Under the pieces are notes generated by a model. That model had not been told where the DNA came from and made no database searches. It was given only the letters and a program-made list of their open reading frames with translations. A stretch of DNA of 48,754 nucleotides, taken from NCBI RefSeq assembly GCF_028292705.1, contig NZ_JAQGLV010000159.1:1-48754 (forward strand), read 5' to 3'. Source of the stretch: Collimonas fungivorans. Lineage in GTDB: Bacteria > Pseudomonadota > Gammaproteobacteria > Burkholderiales > Burkholderiaceae_D. This document shows positions 12,308 to 21,395 of the stretch, one piece after another; position 1 is the first letter of the stretch; every line of letters starts with the position of its first letter. Made by a program: the position numbers and the translations under genes.

Positions 12308-12631
12308 ATGGCTACTACTACCGATAACGTAAAAGATATGCGCGACAATCTGGCTGGCGAGCTCAAATCCGTGATCAAGGAAGCAGAAACCCTGCTCGAC
12401 GATACCCATGACCATGCAGAGAAAAAATACAACTCGGCGCGCGAAAAACTGAAAGCGGCCCTGGAAACGGCTAAAACCGAACTGCCGAAAGCCACCAAAA
12501 AAGCAGTGGAGCACACCAAGCACGCCGCCCATGTGACTGATGAATATGTCGGCGACAATCCTTGGAAAGCGGTCAGCGTGGCAGCCGTCATCGGCTTGCT
12601 GGCGGGCCTGGCGATCGGCCGCAACAAATAA
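12308..12631 (+). CDS. DUF883 family (ElaB/YqjD-like) membrane-anchored protein
   Basis: The 107-residue protein has a long charged amphipathic helical region (about residues 5-80, rich in Lys, Glu and Ala) and a single C-terminal membrane segment (AVSVAAVIGLLAGLAIG) ending GRNK. This GxxxG-rich tail with a terminal GR is typical of the DUF883 family. Its E. coli members YqjD and ElaB are stress-induced inner-membrane proteins, some of which bind ribosomes. AGAGG-like Shine-Dalgarno precedes the ATG. It ends at a strong terminator and is probably a single-gene unit. The precise role is unknown. Confidence 0.85.
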   Translation: MATTTDNVKDMRDNLAGELKSVIKEAETLLDDTHDHAEKKYNSAREKLKAALETAKTELPKATKKAVEHTKHAAHVTDEYVGDNPWKAVSVAAVIGLLAGLAIGRNK

Positions 12632-12664
12632 AATCCGGCAGGAGCCCGAACAGGGCTTGCAATG

Positions 12665-12705
12665 AAAAACAGCGGCAATCGTTATGCGATGCCGCTGTTT
12701 TTTTT
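12665..12705. terminator. Bidirectional rho-independent terminator
   Basis: A stem of AAACAGCGGCAATCG against CGATGCCGCTGTTT, with one bulged base and a short loop, is followed by eight T and preceded by five A. It lies between the convergent DUF883 gene and proC and can work on both strands. Confidence 0.92.
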
Positions 12706-12727
12706 ATCGGTGCTGCCGGACTCGATG

Positions 12728-13552
12728 CTAGTCGCGTCCGAACTCGTCACCCAGCTCCTGGCCGCGGACTGCTGCCGATTTGACGGCGGTGATGATCGCG
12801 CCCTTCACATCTGCCGCTTCCATGCTGCTCAACGCAGCATAAGTGGTGCCGCCCTTGGAAGTGACGCGTTCGCGCAGCAAGGACACCGGCTCCGGCGACT
12901 GCGCCGCCAGCTGCGCTGCACCGACGAAAGTGGCCTTGGCCAGTTCGATACCCTGTTGCGCGGTCAGGCCGAGTTCCTGGGCTGCCTGCTGCATCGCCTC
13001 AATAAAATAAAACACATAAGCCGGGCCGCTGCCGGATACCGCCGTCACCGCATCGATCTTTGCCTCGTCATCCAGCCACACTGTGCTGCCCACCGCGCGC
13101 AAGATCAGGTCGGCGGTATCGCGTTGCGCCGCCGACACGCCCGCAGTGGCGACCATGCCGGTAATCCCCAGGCCGATCAGCGCTGGCGTATTCGGCATGC
13201 AGCGCACGATGGCGTCGTGGCCGCCCAGCCAGCGCGCCAGGTCGACAGCGCGGATGCCGGCGGCGATCGACAACACCAGCTGGCCGGTGACATGCGGCCG
13301 CAATTTGGCCACGACTTCCTTCATCTGCTGCGGCTTGACCGCCAGCACGATCACTTCGCTGGCCGCGATCGCGGCATCGATGCCGGTTGCGGTACTGACG
13401 CCGAAACGCTGCGCCAGGTTCTGCAAAGCCTCCGGATTCAGGTCGACCACATGGATGTTGGCGCCGTCGGTCACCTTGCCGGCCAGGCCGCCGATCAGGG
13501 CCGCCGCCATATTGCCGCCGCCGATGAAGCTGATATTCAGTTTACTTTTCAT
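12728..13552 (-). CDS. proC: Pyrroline-5-carboxylate reductase
   Basis: ProC catalyses the last step of proline synthesis, reducing pyrroline-5-carboxylate with NAD(P)H. The Rossmann motif FIGGGNMAAALIGGL is at the N-terminus, AVKPQQ follows the nucleotide-binding domain, and the C-terminal dimer domain carries AVSGSGPAYVFYFIEAM and VTSKGGTT, the family signature. The track start (13573) is a TTG. The ATG at 13552 gives 274 residues with a GGAACGGA stretch before it. This start overlaps the end of yggS by 11 bases, which suggests translational coupling. Confidence 0.95.
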   Translation of the reverse strand: MKSKLNISFIGGGNMAAALIGGLAGKVTDGANIHVVDLNPEALQNLAQRFGVSTATGIDAAIAASEVIVLAVKPQQMKEVVAKLRPHVTGQLVLSIAAGIRAVDLARWLGGHDAIVRCMPNTPALIGLGITGMVATAGVSAAQRDTADLILRAVGSTVWLDDEAKIDAVTAVSGSGPAYVFYFIEAMQQAAQELGLTAQQGIELAKATFVGAAQLAAQSPEPVSLLRERVTSKGGTTYAALSSMEAADVKGAIITAVKSAAVRGQELGDEFGRD

Positions 13553-14282
13553 GGTTCCGTTCCCGTTGTCCAAAAATTGCGCTGCCTACGCGCACGATGG
13601 TGGCGCCCTCTTCAATCGCCGCCGCCATGTCGGCCGACATGCCCATCGACAAAGTATCCAGCTGCTGTCCAGCCTGTATGCCCAGATCCTGTTGCAGCTG
13701 TTCCAGCAATTCCCTGGTCCGGCGAAATGCCGCGTGCTGTTTCTGCAGGTCGTCGGTCGGCTCCGGTATCGCCATCAAGCCGCGCAAGTTCAGCCCCGGC
13801 AATCCCGCAATAGCGCGCGCCACATCCTTTACCTCCGGCGGCGCCAAACCGCTCTTGCTGGCCTCGCCGCTGATGTTCACCTGCAGGCAGATGTTCAGCG
13901 GCGCCAGCTGCGGCGGCCGCTGCTGCGACAGGCGCTGGGCGATCTTTTCGCGGTCTACCGTGTGCACCCAGTCGAAATGCTCGGCGATGGCACGCGTCTT
14001 GTTGCTCTGGATCGGGCCGATAAAATGCCATTCCAGCAAGACATCGCCCTCCTGCCCAGACTTCAGCGCCAGCTCGACCTCAGCCATTTTCGCCAGCGCC
14101 TCCTGCAGATAGTTTTCGCCAAAGGCGCGCTGGCCGGCGGCGACCGCTTCCAGCACCGCATCGGCGCCGAAGGTTTTTGACACCGCCAGCAGCGCCACAC
14201 TGTCAGGTCGGCGCGACACCGCAATGGCCGTGGCATGAATACTGCTATGGACGGCTTGCAACTTGTGCGACATTAAGGACAT
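13542..14282 (-). CDS. yggS: Pyridoxal phosphate homeostasis protein, YggS family
   Basis: This is the single-domain PLP-binding protein found next to proC in many bacteria; it buffers free PLP and affects amino acid levels. From the ATG at 14282 it has 246 residues. Visible conserved parts are LLAVSKTFGADAV with the PLP lysine, FGENYLQEALAKM, WHFIGPIQSNKTRAIAEHFDWVHTVD, and LSMGMSADMAAAIEEGATIVRVGSAIFG, all characteristic of the family. A second ATG lies three codons later, and neither start has a strong Shine-Dalgarno. It is the first gene of the yggS-proC unit. Confidence 0.94.
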   Translation of the reverse strand: MSLMSHKLQAVHSSIHATAIAVSRRPDSVALLAVSKTFGADAVLEAVAAGQRAFGENYLQEALAKMAEVELALKSGQEGDVLLEWHFIGPIQSNKTRAIAEHFDWVHTVDREKIAQRLSQQRPPQLAPLNICLQVNISGEASKSGLAPPEVKDVARAIAGLPGLNLRGLMAIPEPTDDLQKQHAAFRRTRELLEQLQQDLGIQAGQQLDTLSMGMSADMAAAIEEGATIVRVGSAIFGQRERNHEK

Positions 14283-14404
14283 AATCGGAGAGTTTGAAAA
14301 TTGCCGTAAAGAACTACTAAATTGCATGGCCAGGCGGTTTTGGCAAGCAGCGCCTGGGCAGAAAAATGCCTTTCAACAAACAAAATACAGCACAGGGATT
14401 ATAA

Positions 14405-15448
14405 ATGGACATTTCCGAACTTCTGGCTTTTTCGGTGAAGAATAAGGCATCCGATTTGCATTTATCCGCAGGCTTGCCGCCGATGATCCGGGTTCATGGC
14501 GATGTGCGCCGCATCAACCTGCCGCCGCTGGAGCACAAGGACGTGCACTCCATGATCTATGACATCATGAACGACGGCCAGCGCAAGGCGTACGAAGAAC
14601 ATCTGGAATGCGACTTTTCGTTTGAAATCCCCGGCCTGGCGCGTTTCCGCGTCAATGCCTTCAACCAGGACCGCGGCGCCGCTGCCGTGCTGCGGACGAT
14701 TCCGTCGACAGTCCTGACCCTGGAACAGCTCAACGCGCCGCGCATCTTTGCCGAACTGTCGCTCAAGCCGCGCGGCCTGGTGCTGGTCACCGGCCCGACC
14801 GGCTCCGGCAAATCGACCACGCTGGCGGCCATGGTCAACCATGTCAATGAAAACGAATACGCGCATATCCTGACCATCGAAGATCCGATCGAATTCGTGC
14901 ATCAGTCGAACAAGTGCCTGATCAACCAGCGCGAAGTCGGCCCGCACACCCATTCTTTCAGCAATGCGCTGCGCTCGGCCTTGCGGGAAGATCCTGACGT
15001 CATCCTGGTCGGCGAATTGCGCGATCTGGAAACCATCCGCCTGGCGCTGACCGCCGCCGAAACCGGCCACCTGGTGTTCGGCACCCTGCACACCTCCTCT
15101 GCCGCCAAGACCATCGACCGTATCGTCGACGTGTTCCCCGGCGAAGAAAAGGAAATGGTGCGCGCGATGTTGTCGGAATCGCTGCAAGCGGTGATTTCGC
15201 AAAGCCTGCTGAAAACCAAGGACGGCTCCGGCCGCGTCGCCGCCCATGAAATCATGCTGGGCACGCCGGCGATCCGCAACCTGATCCGCGAAAGCAAGAT
15301 TGCGCAGATGTATTCGGCGATCCAGACCGGCAGCAACATGGGCATGCAAACCCTGGACAGCAACCTGACCGAACTGGTCAAGCGCAATGTGATCTCGCTG
15401 GCTAGCGCACGTGCAGCGGCCAAGACACCGGACAATTTCCCAGGTTAA
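14405..15448 (+). CDS. pilT: Type IV pilus retraction ATPase PilT
   Basis: PilT is the hexameric ATPase at the base of type IV pili that drives retraction and so twitching motility and DNA uptake. It begins MDISELLAFSVKNKASDLHLSAGLPP. The Walker A box is GPTGSGKST, the Asp box is LTIEDPIEFVH, the Walker B region is ALREDPDVILVGELRD, and the His box is TGHLVFGTLHT. The AIRNLIRE motif needed for retraction is present near the C-terminus. AGGGA precedes the ATG. It is followed after 31 bp by pilU and is divergent from yggS. Confidence 0.97.
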   Translation: MDISELLAFSVKNKASDLHLSAGLPPMIRVHGDVRRINLPPLEHKDVHSMIYDIMNDGQRKAYEEHLECDFSFEIPGLARFRVNAFNQDRGAAAVLRTIPSTVLTLEQLNAPRIFAELSLKPRGLVLVTGPTGSGKSTTLAAMVNHVNENEYAHILTIEDPIEFVHQSNKCLINQREVGPHTHSFSNALRSALREDPDVILVGELRDLETIRLALTAAETGHLVFGTLHTSSAAKTIDRIVDVFPGEEKEMVRAMLSESLQAVISQSLLKTKDGSGRVAAHEIMLGTPAIRNLIRESKIAQMYSAIQTGSNMGMQTLDSNLTELVKRNVISLASARAAAKTPDNFPG

Positions 15449-15479
15449 GCTGGTCTGCAAATTTATTAGGAAAAGAATC

Positions 15480-16616
15480 ATGGAAAGAGATCAAGCCACC
15501 AAATTCATGCACGACTTGCTGCGCCTGATGGTCAGCAAGCGCGGCTCCGATTTGTTCATTACCGCAGACTTCCCGCCGGCATTCAAGATCGACGGCAAGA
15601 TCACGCCGGTGTCGAACCAGGCGCTGACTTCGGTCCATACCCTGGAACTGGCGCGCGCCATCATGAGCGACAAGCAGGCCGCCGATTTCGAAGAAACCAA
15701 GGAATGCAACTTCGCCATCAGCCCGGCCGGACTGGGGCGCTTCCGTGCTTCGGCGTTCATCCAGCAAGGCCGGGTCGGCATGGTGCTGCGGACCATCACC
15801 ACCGACATCCCGAAATTCGAAGACCTAGGCCTGCCGCCTACGCTGAAAGAGGTCGCCATGACCAAGCGCGGCCTGGTGATCATGGTCGGCGCTACCGGTT
15901 CCGGCAAATCGACCACGCTGGCGGCGATGGTCGGCTATCGCAATGAAAACAGCTACGGCCACATCATCACCATCGAAGACCCGGTCGAATACATCCACCC
16001 GCACAAGAACTGCATCGTGACCCAGCGCGAAGTCGGCGTGGATACCGACAGCTGGGGCGTGGCGCTGAAAAACACCCTGCGCCAGGCGCCGGACGTGATC
16101 CTGATCGGCGAAATCCGCGACCGCGAAACCATGGACTACGCCATCGCCTTCGCCGAAACCGGCCACTTGTGCCTGGCCACCCTGCACGCCAACAGCGCCA
16201 ACCAGGCGCTCGACCGCATCATCAACTTTTTCCCGGAAGAACGCCGGCCGCAGCTGCTGATGGATTTGTCGCTGAACCTGAAGGGCATCGTCTCGCAACG
16301 CCTGGTGCCGCTGAAAACCGTCAAGGGACGCTGCGTGGCGGTGGAAATCCTGCTCAATTCCCCTCTGATTTCCGACCTGATCTTCAAGGGCGACGTCCAT
16401 GAAATCAAGGAAATCATGAAGAAGTCGCGCGAGCTCGGCATGCAGACTTTCGACCAGGCCCTGTTCGATTTGTACGAAGAGGATAAAATCAGTTACGAAG
16501 ACGCTTTGCGCAACGCCGATTCGGTCAACGACCTGCGGCTTTCCATCAAGCTGCGCGGCAAGGATGCAAAAGACCGCGACCTGTCTGCCGGCACTGAGCA
16601 CCTGGGGATAGTATGA
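15480..16616 (+). CDS. pilU: PilT-like type IV pilus ATPase PilU
   Basis: PilU is the PilT paralogue that assists retraction under load. The 378-residue product starts at the ATG at 15480 (MERDQATKFMHDLLRLMVSKRGSDLFIT) behind AGGA; the track start at 15411 lies inside pilT and is not used. It has Walker A GATGSGKST, ITIEDPVEYIHPHKN, LRQAPDVILIGEIRDRETMD and TGHLCLATLHANSANQALDRIINFFPEERR. The equivalent of the PilT AIRNLIRE motif reads SPLISDLIFKG. Its stop overlaps the start of the next gene by 4 bases. Confidence 0.96.
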   Translation: MERDQATKFMHDLLRLMVSKRGSDLFITADFPPAFKIDGKITPVSNQALTSVHTLELARAIMSDKQAADFEETKECNFAISPAGLGRFRASAFIQQGRVGMVLRTITTDIPKFEDLGLPPTLKEVAMTKRGLVIMVGATGSGKSTTLAAMVGYRNENSYGHIITIEDPVEYIHPHKNCIVTQREVGVDTDSWGVALKNTLRQAPDVILIGEIRDRETMDYAIAFAETGHLCLATLHANSANQALDRIINFFPEERRPQLLMDLSLNLKGIVSQRLVPLKTVKGRCVAVEILLNSPLISDLIFKGDVHEIKEIMKKSRELGMQTFDQALFDLYEEDKISYEDALRNADSVNDLRLSIKLRGKDAKDRDLSAGTEHLGIV

Positions 16617-17107
16617 GCAACGACACCAGCATTTACGATTTCACCGTCAAGCAACTGGACGGCACGCCCGAGTCGCTGGCGGCCTTTCGCGGCAAGGTGC
16701 TGCTGATCGTCAACACCGCCAGCAACTGCGGTTTCACGCCGCAGTACAAGGGGCTGGAAGAAATTTACCAGAAGTACCACGAGCAGGGCTTCGAAGTGCT
16801 CGGTTTTCCGTGCAACCAGTTCGGCGCCCAGGAACCGGGAACCGCCGACGAAATCGGCGCTTTCTGCGAGAAAAACTACGGCGTCACCTTTCCCCTGTTC
16901 GAGAAGATCGACGTCAACGGCGATCACGCAGCCCCGCTCTACCAGTACCTGAAGAACGCGGCGCCGGGCTTGCTGGGCAGCGAGGGAATCAAATGGAATT
17001 TCACCAAGTTCCTGGTGAACAAGGACGGCGGCGTAGTCGACCGTTTTGCGCCGCAGACCAAGCCGGAAGCCTTGGCGGCGGATATCGAGAAATTGCTGGG
17101 GAAATAA
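16613..17107 (+). CDS. Glutathione peroxidase family protein (thiol peroxidase)
   Basis: This cytoplasmic thioredoxin-fold enzyme reduces hydroperoxides. The catalytic tetrad is complete: Cys39 (NTASNCGF), Gln69 (FPCNQFG), Trp128 and Asn129 (IKWNFTKF). A second cysteine at residue 85 (AFCEKNYGVTFP) sits in the position of the resolving cysteine of non-selenium members, so thioredoxin rather than glutathione is a likely reductant (inference). It has 164 residues, the normal length for BtuE-type enzymes. Its ATG overlaps the pilU stop as ATGA, so translation is probably coupled to pilU. Confidence 0.93.
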   Translation: MSNDTSIYDFTVKQLDGTPESLAAFRGKVLLIVNTASNCGFTPQYKGLEEIYQKYHEQGFEVLGFPCNQFGAQEPGTADEIGAFCEKNYGVTFPLFEKIDVNGDHAAPLYQYLKNAAPGLLGSEGIKWNFTKFLVNKDGGVVDRFAPQTKPEALAADIEKLLGK

Positions 17108-17122
17108 GGCAGGAACATCCCA

Positions 17123-17153
17123 GATCGGTTTTCGGCCTTGCGGCCAGCCGATC
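17123..17153. terminator. Hairpin between gpx and glpF, possible terminator
   Basis: Outer arms GATCGG / CCGATC enclose an inner GGCC-TTGC-GGCC stem. It lies between two convergent genes. No U-tract follows on either strand, so termination is only possible, not shown. Confidence 0.4.
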
Positions 17154-17189
17154 CGGATACATCATTCATTGCAACTCAATGCGCGCAGC

Positions 17190-17903
17190 TCAGTGCGCCA
17201 TCTGCAAACCGTACACCAGCGCCGCCAGCACGCCGCCGCAGATCGAACCCACTACAGGCACCAAGGCATAACCCCAGTCGCTGTCGCGTTTGCCGGGAAT
17301 CGGCAGCAATGCATGCATCAGGCGCGGCCCGAGGTCGCGCGCCGGGTTGATCGCGTAACCCGTGGTGCCGCCCAGCGAAACGCCGATGCTCATCACCAGC
17401 AAGGCCACCGGCAAGGCATCCAGCGCGCCCAGCCCCATCTTCGGCGAAGCGATATTCAGCACGCAGTAGACCAGCACGAAGGTGCCGACCACTTCCGACA
17501 CCACGTTGCCGAAGGTATTGCGGATTGCCGGCGCGGTGCAGAACGCTGCCAGCTTCAGGTTGCCGTCGGTAGTCTCGGCAAAATGATTGCGGTAAACCAG
17601 CCACACCAGGAAAGCGCCCATCATGCCGCCCAGCATCTGCGACAGGATATAACCGGGCACGCTGCCCCAGGCAAACTTGCCGGCCACCGCCAGCGCCAGG
17701 GTCACGGCCGGATTCAGGTGGGCGCCGCTGGAGGATGCCGCCACGAACACACCGACAAACACCGCCATCGCCCAGCCGACCGTGATCACGATCAGGCCGC
17801 TGCCATGGCCATGGGTTTTACTTAAAAGAACGTTGGCAACTACGCCGTTGCCAAGCAGGACAATCAGGGCGGTGCCTACGAATTCAGCTAAAAAGGGAGT
17901 CAT
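17190..17903 (-). CDS. glpF: Glycerol uptake facilitator (aquaglyceroporin)
   Basis: GlpF is an inner-membrane channel for glycerol. From the ATG at 17903 it has 237 residues with six membrane spans and two half-helices. The two pore motifs are NPA at residue 64 (HLNPAVTL) and NPA at 186 (INPARDLGPR). The aspartate after NPAR is the mark of the glycerol-conducting branch rather than a water-only aquaporin. The track start is a TTG two codons upstream, but the AAAGAG Shine-Dalgarno fits the ATG better. It is the last gene of the glp cluster, 95 bp after glpK. Confidence 0.95.
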   Translation of the reverse strand: MTPFLAEFVGTALIVLLGNGVVANVLLSKTHGHGSGLIVITVGWAMAVFVGVFVAASSSGAHLNPAVTLALAVAGKFAWGSVPGYILSQMLGGMMGAFLVWLVYRNHFAETTDGNLKLAAFCTAPAIRNTFGNVVSEVVGTFVLVYCVLNIASPKMGLGALDALPVALLVMSIGVSLGGTTGYAINPARDLGPRLMHALLPIPGKRDSDWGYALVPVVGSICGGVLAALVYGLQMAH

Positions 17904-17935
17904 GATCAACTCTTTCGGAAATGGGAAGTGAGAGG

Positions 17936-17957
17936 AACGCAGGTTCGGGCCTGCGTT
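17936..17957. repeat. Hairpin in the glpK-glpF gap
   Basis: Perfect 8-bp arms AACGCAGG / CCTGCGTT surround a six-base loop. On the transcribed (minus) strand there is no U-tract. It may affect mRNA processing or partly uncouple glpF from glpK, but no function is shown. Confidence 0.6.
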
Positions 17958-17998
17958 TCATTCTGTTTTTATCCAACAGTGGGGCTACCGGCTGGTCC

Positions 17999-19495
17999 TC
18001 AGGAATCTGCCCAGACCGTCGCCGCTGCAATCGCCCGCTGCCAGCCCTTGATGCTGGTTTTCACTTCATCCGCCGGCAGCGCCGGCTTGAAGCGCTGGTC
18101 GAGCTGCCACTGGCCGCGCACGTCGTCGGTGCTGCTCCAGTAGCCGACCGCCAGCCCAGCCAGGTAGGCCGCGCCCAGCGCCGTGGTTTCCGTCACTTTA
18201 GGACGCACCACGTCGACCCCAAGGATGTCTGACTGGAACTGCATCAGCAGGTTGTTGGCGGTAGCGCCGCCGTCGACCCGCAGTTCCGGGATCACGATGC
18301 CGGCGTCGGCTTCCATGGCTTTCAATACATCCATGGTTTGATAGGCGATGCTGTCCAGCGCCGCGCGCGCATAGTGCGCCGAGGTGGTGCCGCGGGTAAT
18401 GCCGAAGATGGTGCCGCGTGCGTGCGGGTTCCAGTGCGGCGCGCCGAGGCCGGCAAACGCAGGCACCAGGTAGACGCCGTCGCTGCTCTTGACGCTGCGC
18501 GCCAGCGCTTCGATTTCAGTCGAGGTCTTGATGATGCCAAGGCCGTCGCGCAGCCACTGCACCACGGCGCCGCCGATGAAGATGCTGCCTTCCAGCGCGT
18601 AGTTGACTTCATTGCCGATTTTCCAGGCGACCGTGGTCAGCAGGTTGTTCTTCGAAATGATCGGCTTGGTGCCGGTGTTCATCACCATGAAGCAGCCGGT
18701 GCCGTAGGTATTCTTGACCATGCCGGGCTCGGTGCACATCTGGCCGAACAGGGCTGCCTGCTGGTCGCCGGCAATCCCGGCCAGCGGGATTTCGGAACCG
18801 AAACCGGAGACTTCGGTGTGGCCGTAGACTTCGCTGGAAGAGCGGACTTCCGGCAGCATGCTGCGCGGCACGCCCATGATCTTGAGCAGTTCGTCATCCC
18901 ATTCCATGGTGTGGATATTGAACAGCATGGTGCGCGATGCGTTGGTGACATCGGTCAGGTGCAGCTTGCCGCGGGTCATGTTCCAGACCAGCCAGGTATC
19001 GATAGTACCGAACGCCAGGCGTCCCTGGTCCGCCAGCTGCTGCGCGCCTTCGACGTTGTTCAGGATCCAGCGGATCTTAGTGCCGGAAAAATAAGAGTCG
19101 ACCAGCAAACCGGTCTTTTCACGGATGGTTTCGGCCAGGCCGTCGGCTTTCAGCTGGTCGCAGAATGCCGCCGTGCGGCGGTCTTGCCAGACGATGGCGT
19201 TGTACACCGCCTTGCCGGTTTCGCGATCCCAGACCACGGTGGTTTCACGCTGGTTGGTGATGCCGATGGCGGCGATCGAGGTGCCGTTCAGGCCGATGTT
19301 GGTCGAGGCCTCGGCGGCGACGCCAACCTGGGTCGACCAGATTTCCTGCGGATCGTGCTCGACCCAGCCCGGCTGCGGATAGATCTGGCGGAATTCTTTC
19401 TGCGCTGAAGAAACGATATTGCCTTGACGGTCAAACAGGATGGCGCGCGAGCTTGTGGTCCCCTGATCCAGGGCTAAAATGTATTTGTCTTTCAA
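17999..19495 (-). CDS. glpK: Glycerol kinase
   Basis: GlpK phosphorylates glycerol to glycerol 3-phosphate. The 498 residues carry the FGGY-kinase ATP loop ([15 protein letters not shown]), the [10 protein letters not shown] and [13 protein letters not shown] substrate-site segments, and the C-terminal GLAVGYWSS region. The start codon is TTG: GGAG lies eight bases before it, there is no in-frame ATG before the essential DQGTTSSRA motif, and the resulting N-terminus [14 protein letters not shown] matches E. coli MTEKKYIVALDQGTT. It lies 114 bp after glpD in the same direction. Confidence 0.97.
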   Translation of the reverse strand: MKDKYILALDQGTTSSRAILFDRQGNIVSSAQKEFRQIYPQPGWVEHDPQEIWSTQVGVAAEASTNIGLNGTSIAAIGITNQRETTVVWDRETGKAVYNAIVWQDRRTAAFCDQLKADGLAETIREKTGLLVDSYFSGTKIRWILNNVEGAQQLADQGRLAFGTIDTWLVWNMTRGKLHLTDVTNASRTMLFNIHTMEWDDELLKIMGVPRSMLPEVRSSSEVYGHTEVSGFGSEIPLAGIAGDQQAALFGQMCTEPGMVKNTYGTGCFMVMNTGTKPIISKNNLLTTVAWKIGNEVNYALEGSIFIGGAVVQWLRDGLGIIKTSTEIEALARSVKSSDGVYLVPAFAGLGAPHWNPHARGTIFGITRGTTSAHYARAALDSIAYQTMDVLKAMEADAGIVIPELRVDGGATANNLLMQFQSDILGVDVVRPKVTETTALGAAYLAGLAVGYWSSTDDVRGQWQLDQRFKPALPADEVKTSIKGWQRAIAAATVWADS

Positions 19496-19609
19496 CTTGT
19501 CTACTCCAAGGTTGGTGAATCCGCCTGCGCGGACCGGGCGACTTTGATCCGGCGGTGAAACCGGGTCCGTCTTTTTATCTTCCGGCGCAATTGCCCGCCG
19601 GGTAAAACT

Positions 19610-21145
19610 TCAGGCCAGCATGGCTGCCGGCGCCGATACTTGCTGCGCCTCCAGCCAGGCCTGCAAACGCGCGACGCCGGCGGCGTCGAAACGCAATCCC
19701 AGCTTGGAACGGCGCCACAGGATATCGTCGGCGGTCAATGCCCATTCGTAGCGCATCAGATAGCGTACTTCCGCCTCATGCAGGTCAGCGCCGAACAGCT
19801 CGCCCAGCCCGGCCATGTCGTGAATGCCATCCAGCAGGCGCGCCGCGCGCGTGCCGTAAGTGCGTGCATAACGCGCCGCCAGGCTGGCCGACAGCCAGGT
19901 ATGGCGCTGCTGGAAAATGCGCTGGAAATCGGCGAAGTCGGCATTGGCGATATCGCCGCCCGGCAGCGCTTCGTGCGCGGTCCAGTGCGATTTCATGTAA
20001 CCGAACAGCGGCTGCAGATGCTCCATGGCTTCTTCCGCCAGGCGCCGGTAAGTGGTGATCTTGCCGCCGAATACCGACAGCACCGGCGCCAGTCCTTGCT
20101 CGTTGCGTAATTCCAGACGGTAGTCGCGGGTCACCGCGGAAGGATTGGCGACTTCTTCCTCCAGCAGCGGCCGCACGCCGGCATACGACCAGACCACTTG
20201 CTGCGGCGTCACCGCGGTTTCGAAATAGCGGCTCACCGATTCGCACAGGTAGGCGGTTTCTTCATCCGAGATCTCGACCTTGCCTGGATTGCCGCTGTAT
20301 TCGACATCGGTGGTGCCGATCAGGGTAAAGTCGGTTTCATACGGAATCGCAAACACGATGCGCTTGTCCGGATTCTGGAAGATATAGGCGTGATCGTGGT
20401 CGAACAGGCGTTTGGTGACGATATGGCTGCCTTTGACCAGGCGGATGTGGTGCTGCGCCGGTGTATTCAAGGCGCTGTTCAGCAGGCTGGCGACCCACGG
20501 CCCGGCAGCGTTGACCACGCAGCGCGCCTTGATCTTGGTAGTCTCGCCGCTCACGGTCGACAGCAGGGTGGCGTCCCAGTATTGCGTGCCTTGCCTGGCT
20601 TCGATCAGGCGGGTCTTGGTGAGGATGGTGGCGCCGCGTTCCTTGGCGTCCATCGCATTGAGCACCACCAGGCGCGCATCCTGCACCGAGGCGTCGGAAT
20701 ACACGAAACCTTTGCTCAAGGTCTTTTTCAGCGGCGCGCCGGCCGGATGCTTGCGGAAATCGATGGAGCGCGACCCTGGCAGCAATTCGCGTTTGCTCAA
20801 GTTGTCGTATAAAAACAAACCCGCGCGTATCATCCAGGCCGGCCGCAGGCTCGATACATGCGGCATCACGAAGCGCAGCGGCGCAATGATATGCGGCGCC
20901 AGGCGCAGCAGCAGTTCGCGCTCTTGCAGCGCTTTGCGCACCAGGCCGAATTCGTAGTGTTCGAGATAGCGCAAGCCGCCGTGTATCAGCTTGGTGCTGG
21001 CCGATGAAGTGTGTGAAGCAAGGTCATCCTGTTCGCAAAGCAACACGCTCAGTCCGCGCCCGGCAGCGTCGCGCGCAATCCCGGCGCCGTTGACGCCGCC
21101 GCCCACCACCAGCAAATCTACAATTTCACTTGATGCCACAGCCAT
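19610..21145 (-). CDS. glpD: Aerobic glycerol-3-phosphate dehydrogenase
   Basis: GlpD is a membrane-associated FAD enzyme that oxidises glycerol 3-phosphate to dihydroxyacetone phosphate and passes electrons to quinone. The FAD-binding fold is at the N-terminus (LLVVGGGVNGAGIARDAAGRG), followed by SSASTKLIHGGLRYLEHYEFGLV, a family signature. The C-terminal DAO_C domain is present. AAGGAG directly abuts the annotated ATG. A GTG two codons later (21139) has better spacing, so the true start may be there. A palindromic GlpR-type site lies about 100 bp upstream. Confidence 0.96.
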   Translation of the reverse strand: MAVASSEIVDLLVVGGGVNGAGIARDAAGRGLSVLLCEQDDLASHTSSASTKLIHGGLRYLEHYEFGLVRKALQERELLLRLAPHIIAPLRFVMPHVSSLRPAWMIRAGLFLYDNLSKRELLPGSRSIDFRKHPAGAPLKKTLSKGFVYSDASVQDARLVVLNAMDAKERGATILTKTRLIEARQGTQYWDATLLSTVSGETTKIKARCVVNAAGPWVASLLNSALNTPAQHHIRLVKGSHIVTKRLFDHDHAYIFQNPDKRIVFAIPYETDFTLIGTTDVEYSGNPGKVEISDEETAYLCESVSRYFETAVTPQQVVWSYAGVRPLLEEEVANPSAVTRDYRLELRNEQGLAPVLSVFGGKITTYRRLAEEAMEHLQPLFGYMKSHWTAHEALPGGDIANADFADFQRIFQQRHTWLSASLAARYARTYGTRAARLLDGIHDMAGLGELFGADLHEAEVRYLMRYEWALTADDILWRRSKLGLRFDAAGVARLQAWLEAQQVSAPAAMLA

Positions 21146-21232
21146 CTCCTTGTGTCGGCAACTTGCTCATCGGACAAGCCCGCTAGTACCGCACGCAAGC
21201 TTGTAATGTCACCGCACATCATAAAATATTTA

Positions 21233-21310
21233 TATTCGAAAGTATATTGTTCGAATTCGAACATTGATAATCGTTTATATTTATTAAAAGCAATTATTCG
21301 ATAGGAATAA
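21233..21310. promoter_or_regulatory. Putative GlpR operator cluster in front of glpD
   Basis: The centre is a perfect 16-bp palindrome TGTTCGAATTCGAACA at 21248-21263. A related TATTCGAAAG lies at 21233, and a TTATTC-GATAG-GAATAA inverted repeat lies at 21294-21310. DeoR-family GlpR proteins bind TTCG...CGAA-type palindromes in E. coli and Pseudomonas. The location between glpR and glpD, and the divergence of this AT-rich stretch from its surroundings, support an operator. The -10/-35 of glpD could not be fixed. Confidence 0.65.
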
Positions 21311-21395
21311 ACTTAATTGTGGATAGATAAGCACTATCCACAGGTTCACGGCCAAGGGGAGATTGCAGCGCACGAACGGCGCCGCGGGATTATTG

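Noticed and set aside
19525-19580. CGGACC / GGTCCG hairpin followed by TTTTTAT on the plus strand between glpK and glpD
   Set aside because: The T-run lies on the strand opposite to the glp transcript and no plus-strand gene ends there. The stem is only six bases with a long loop.
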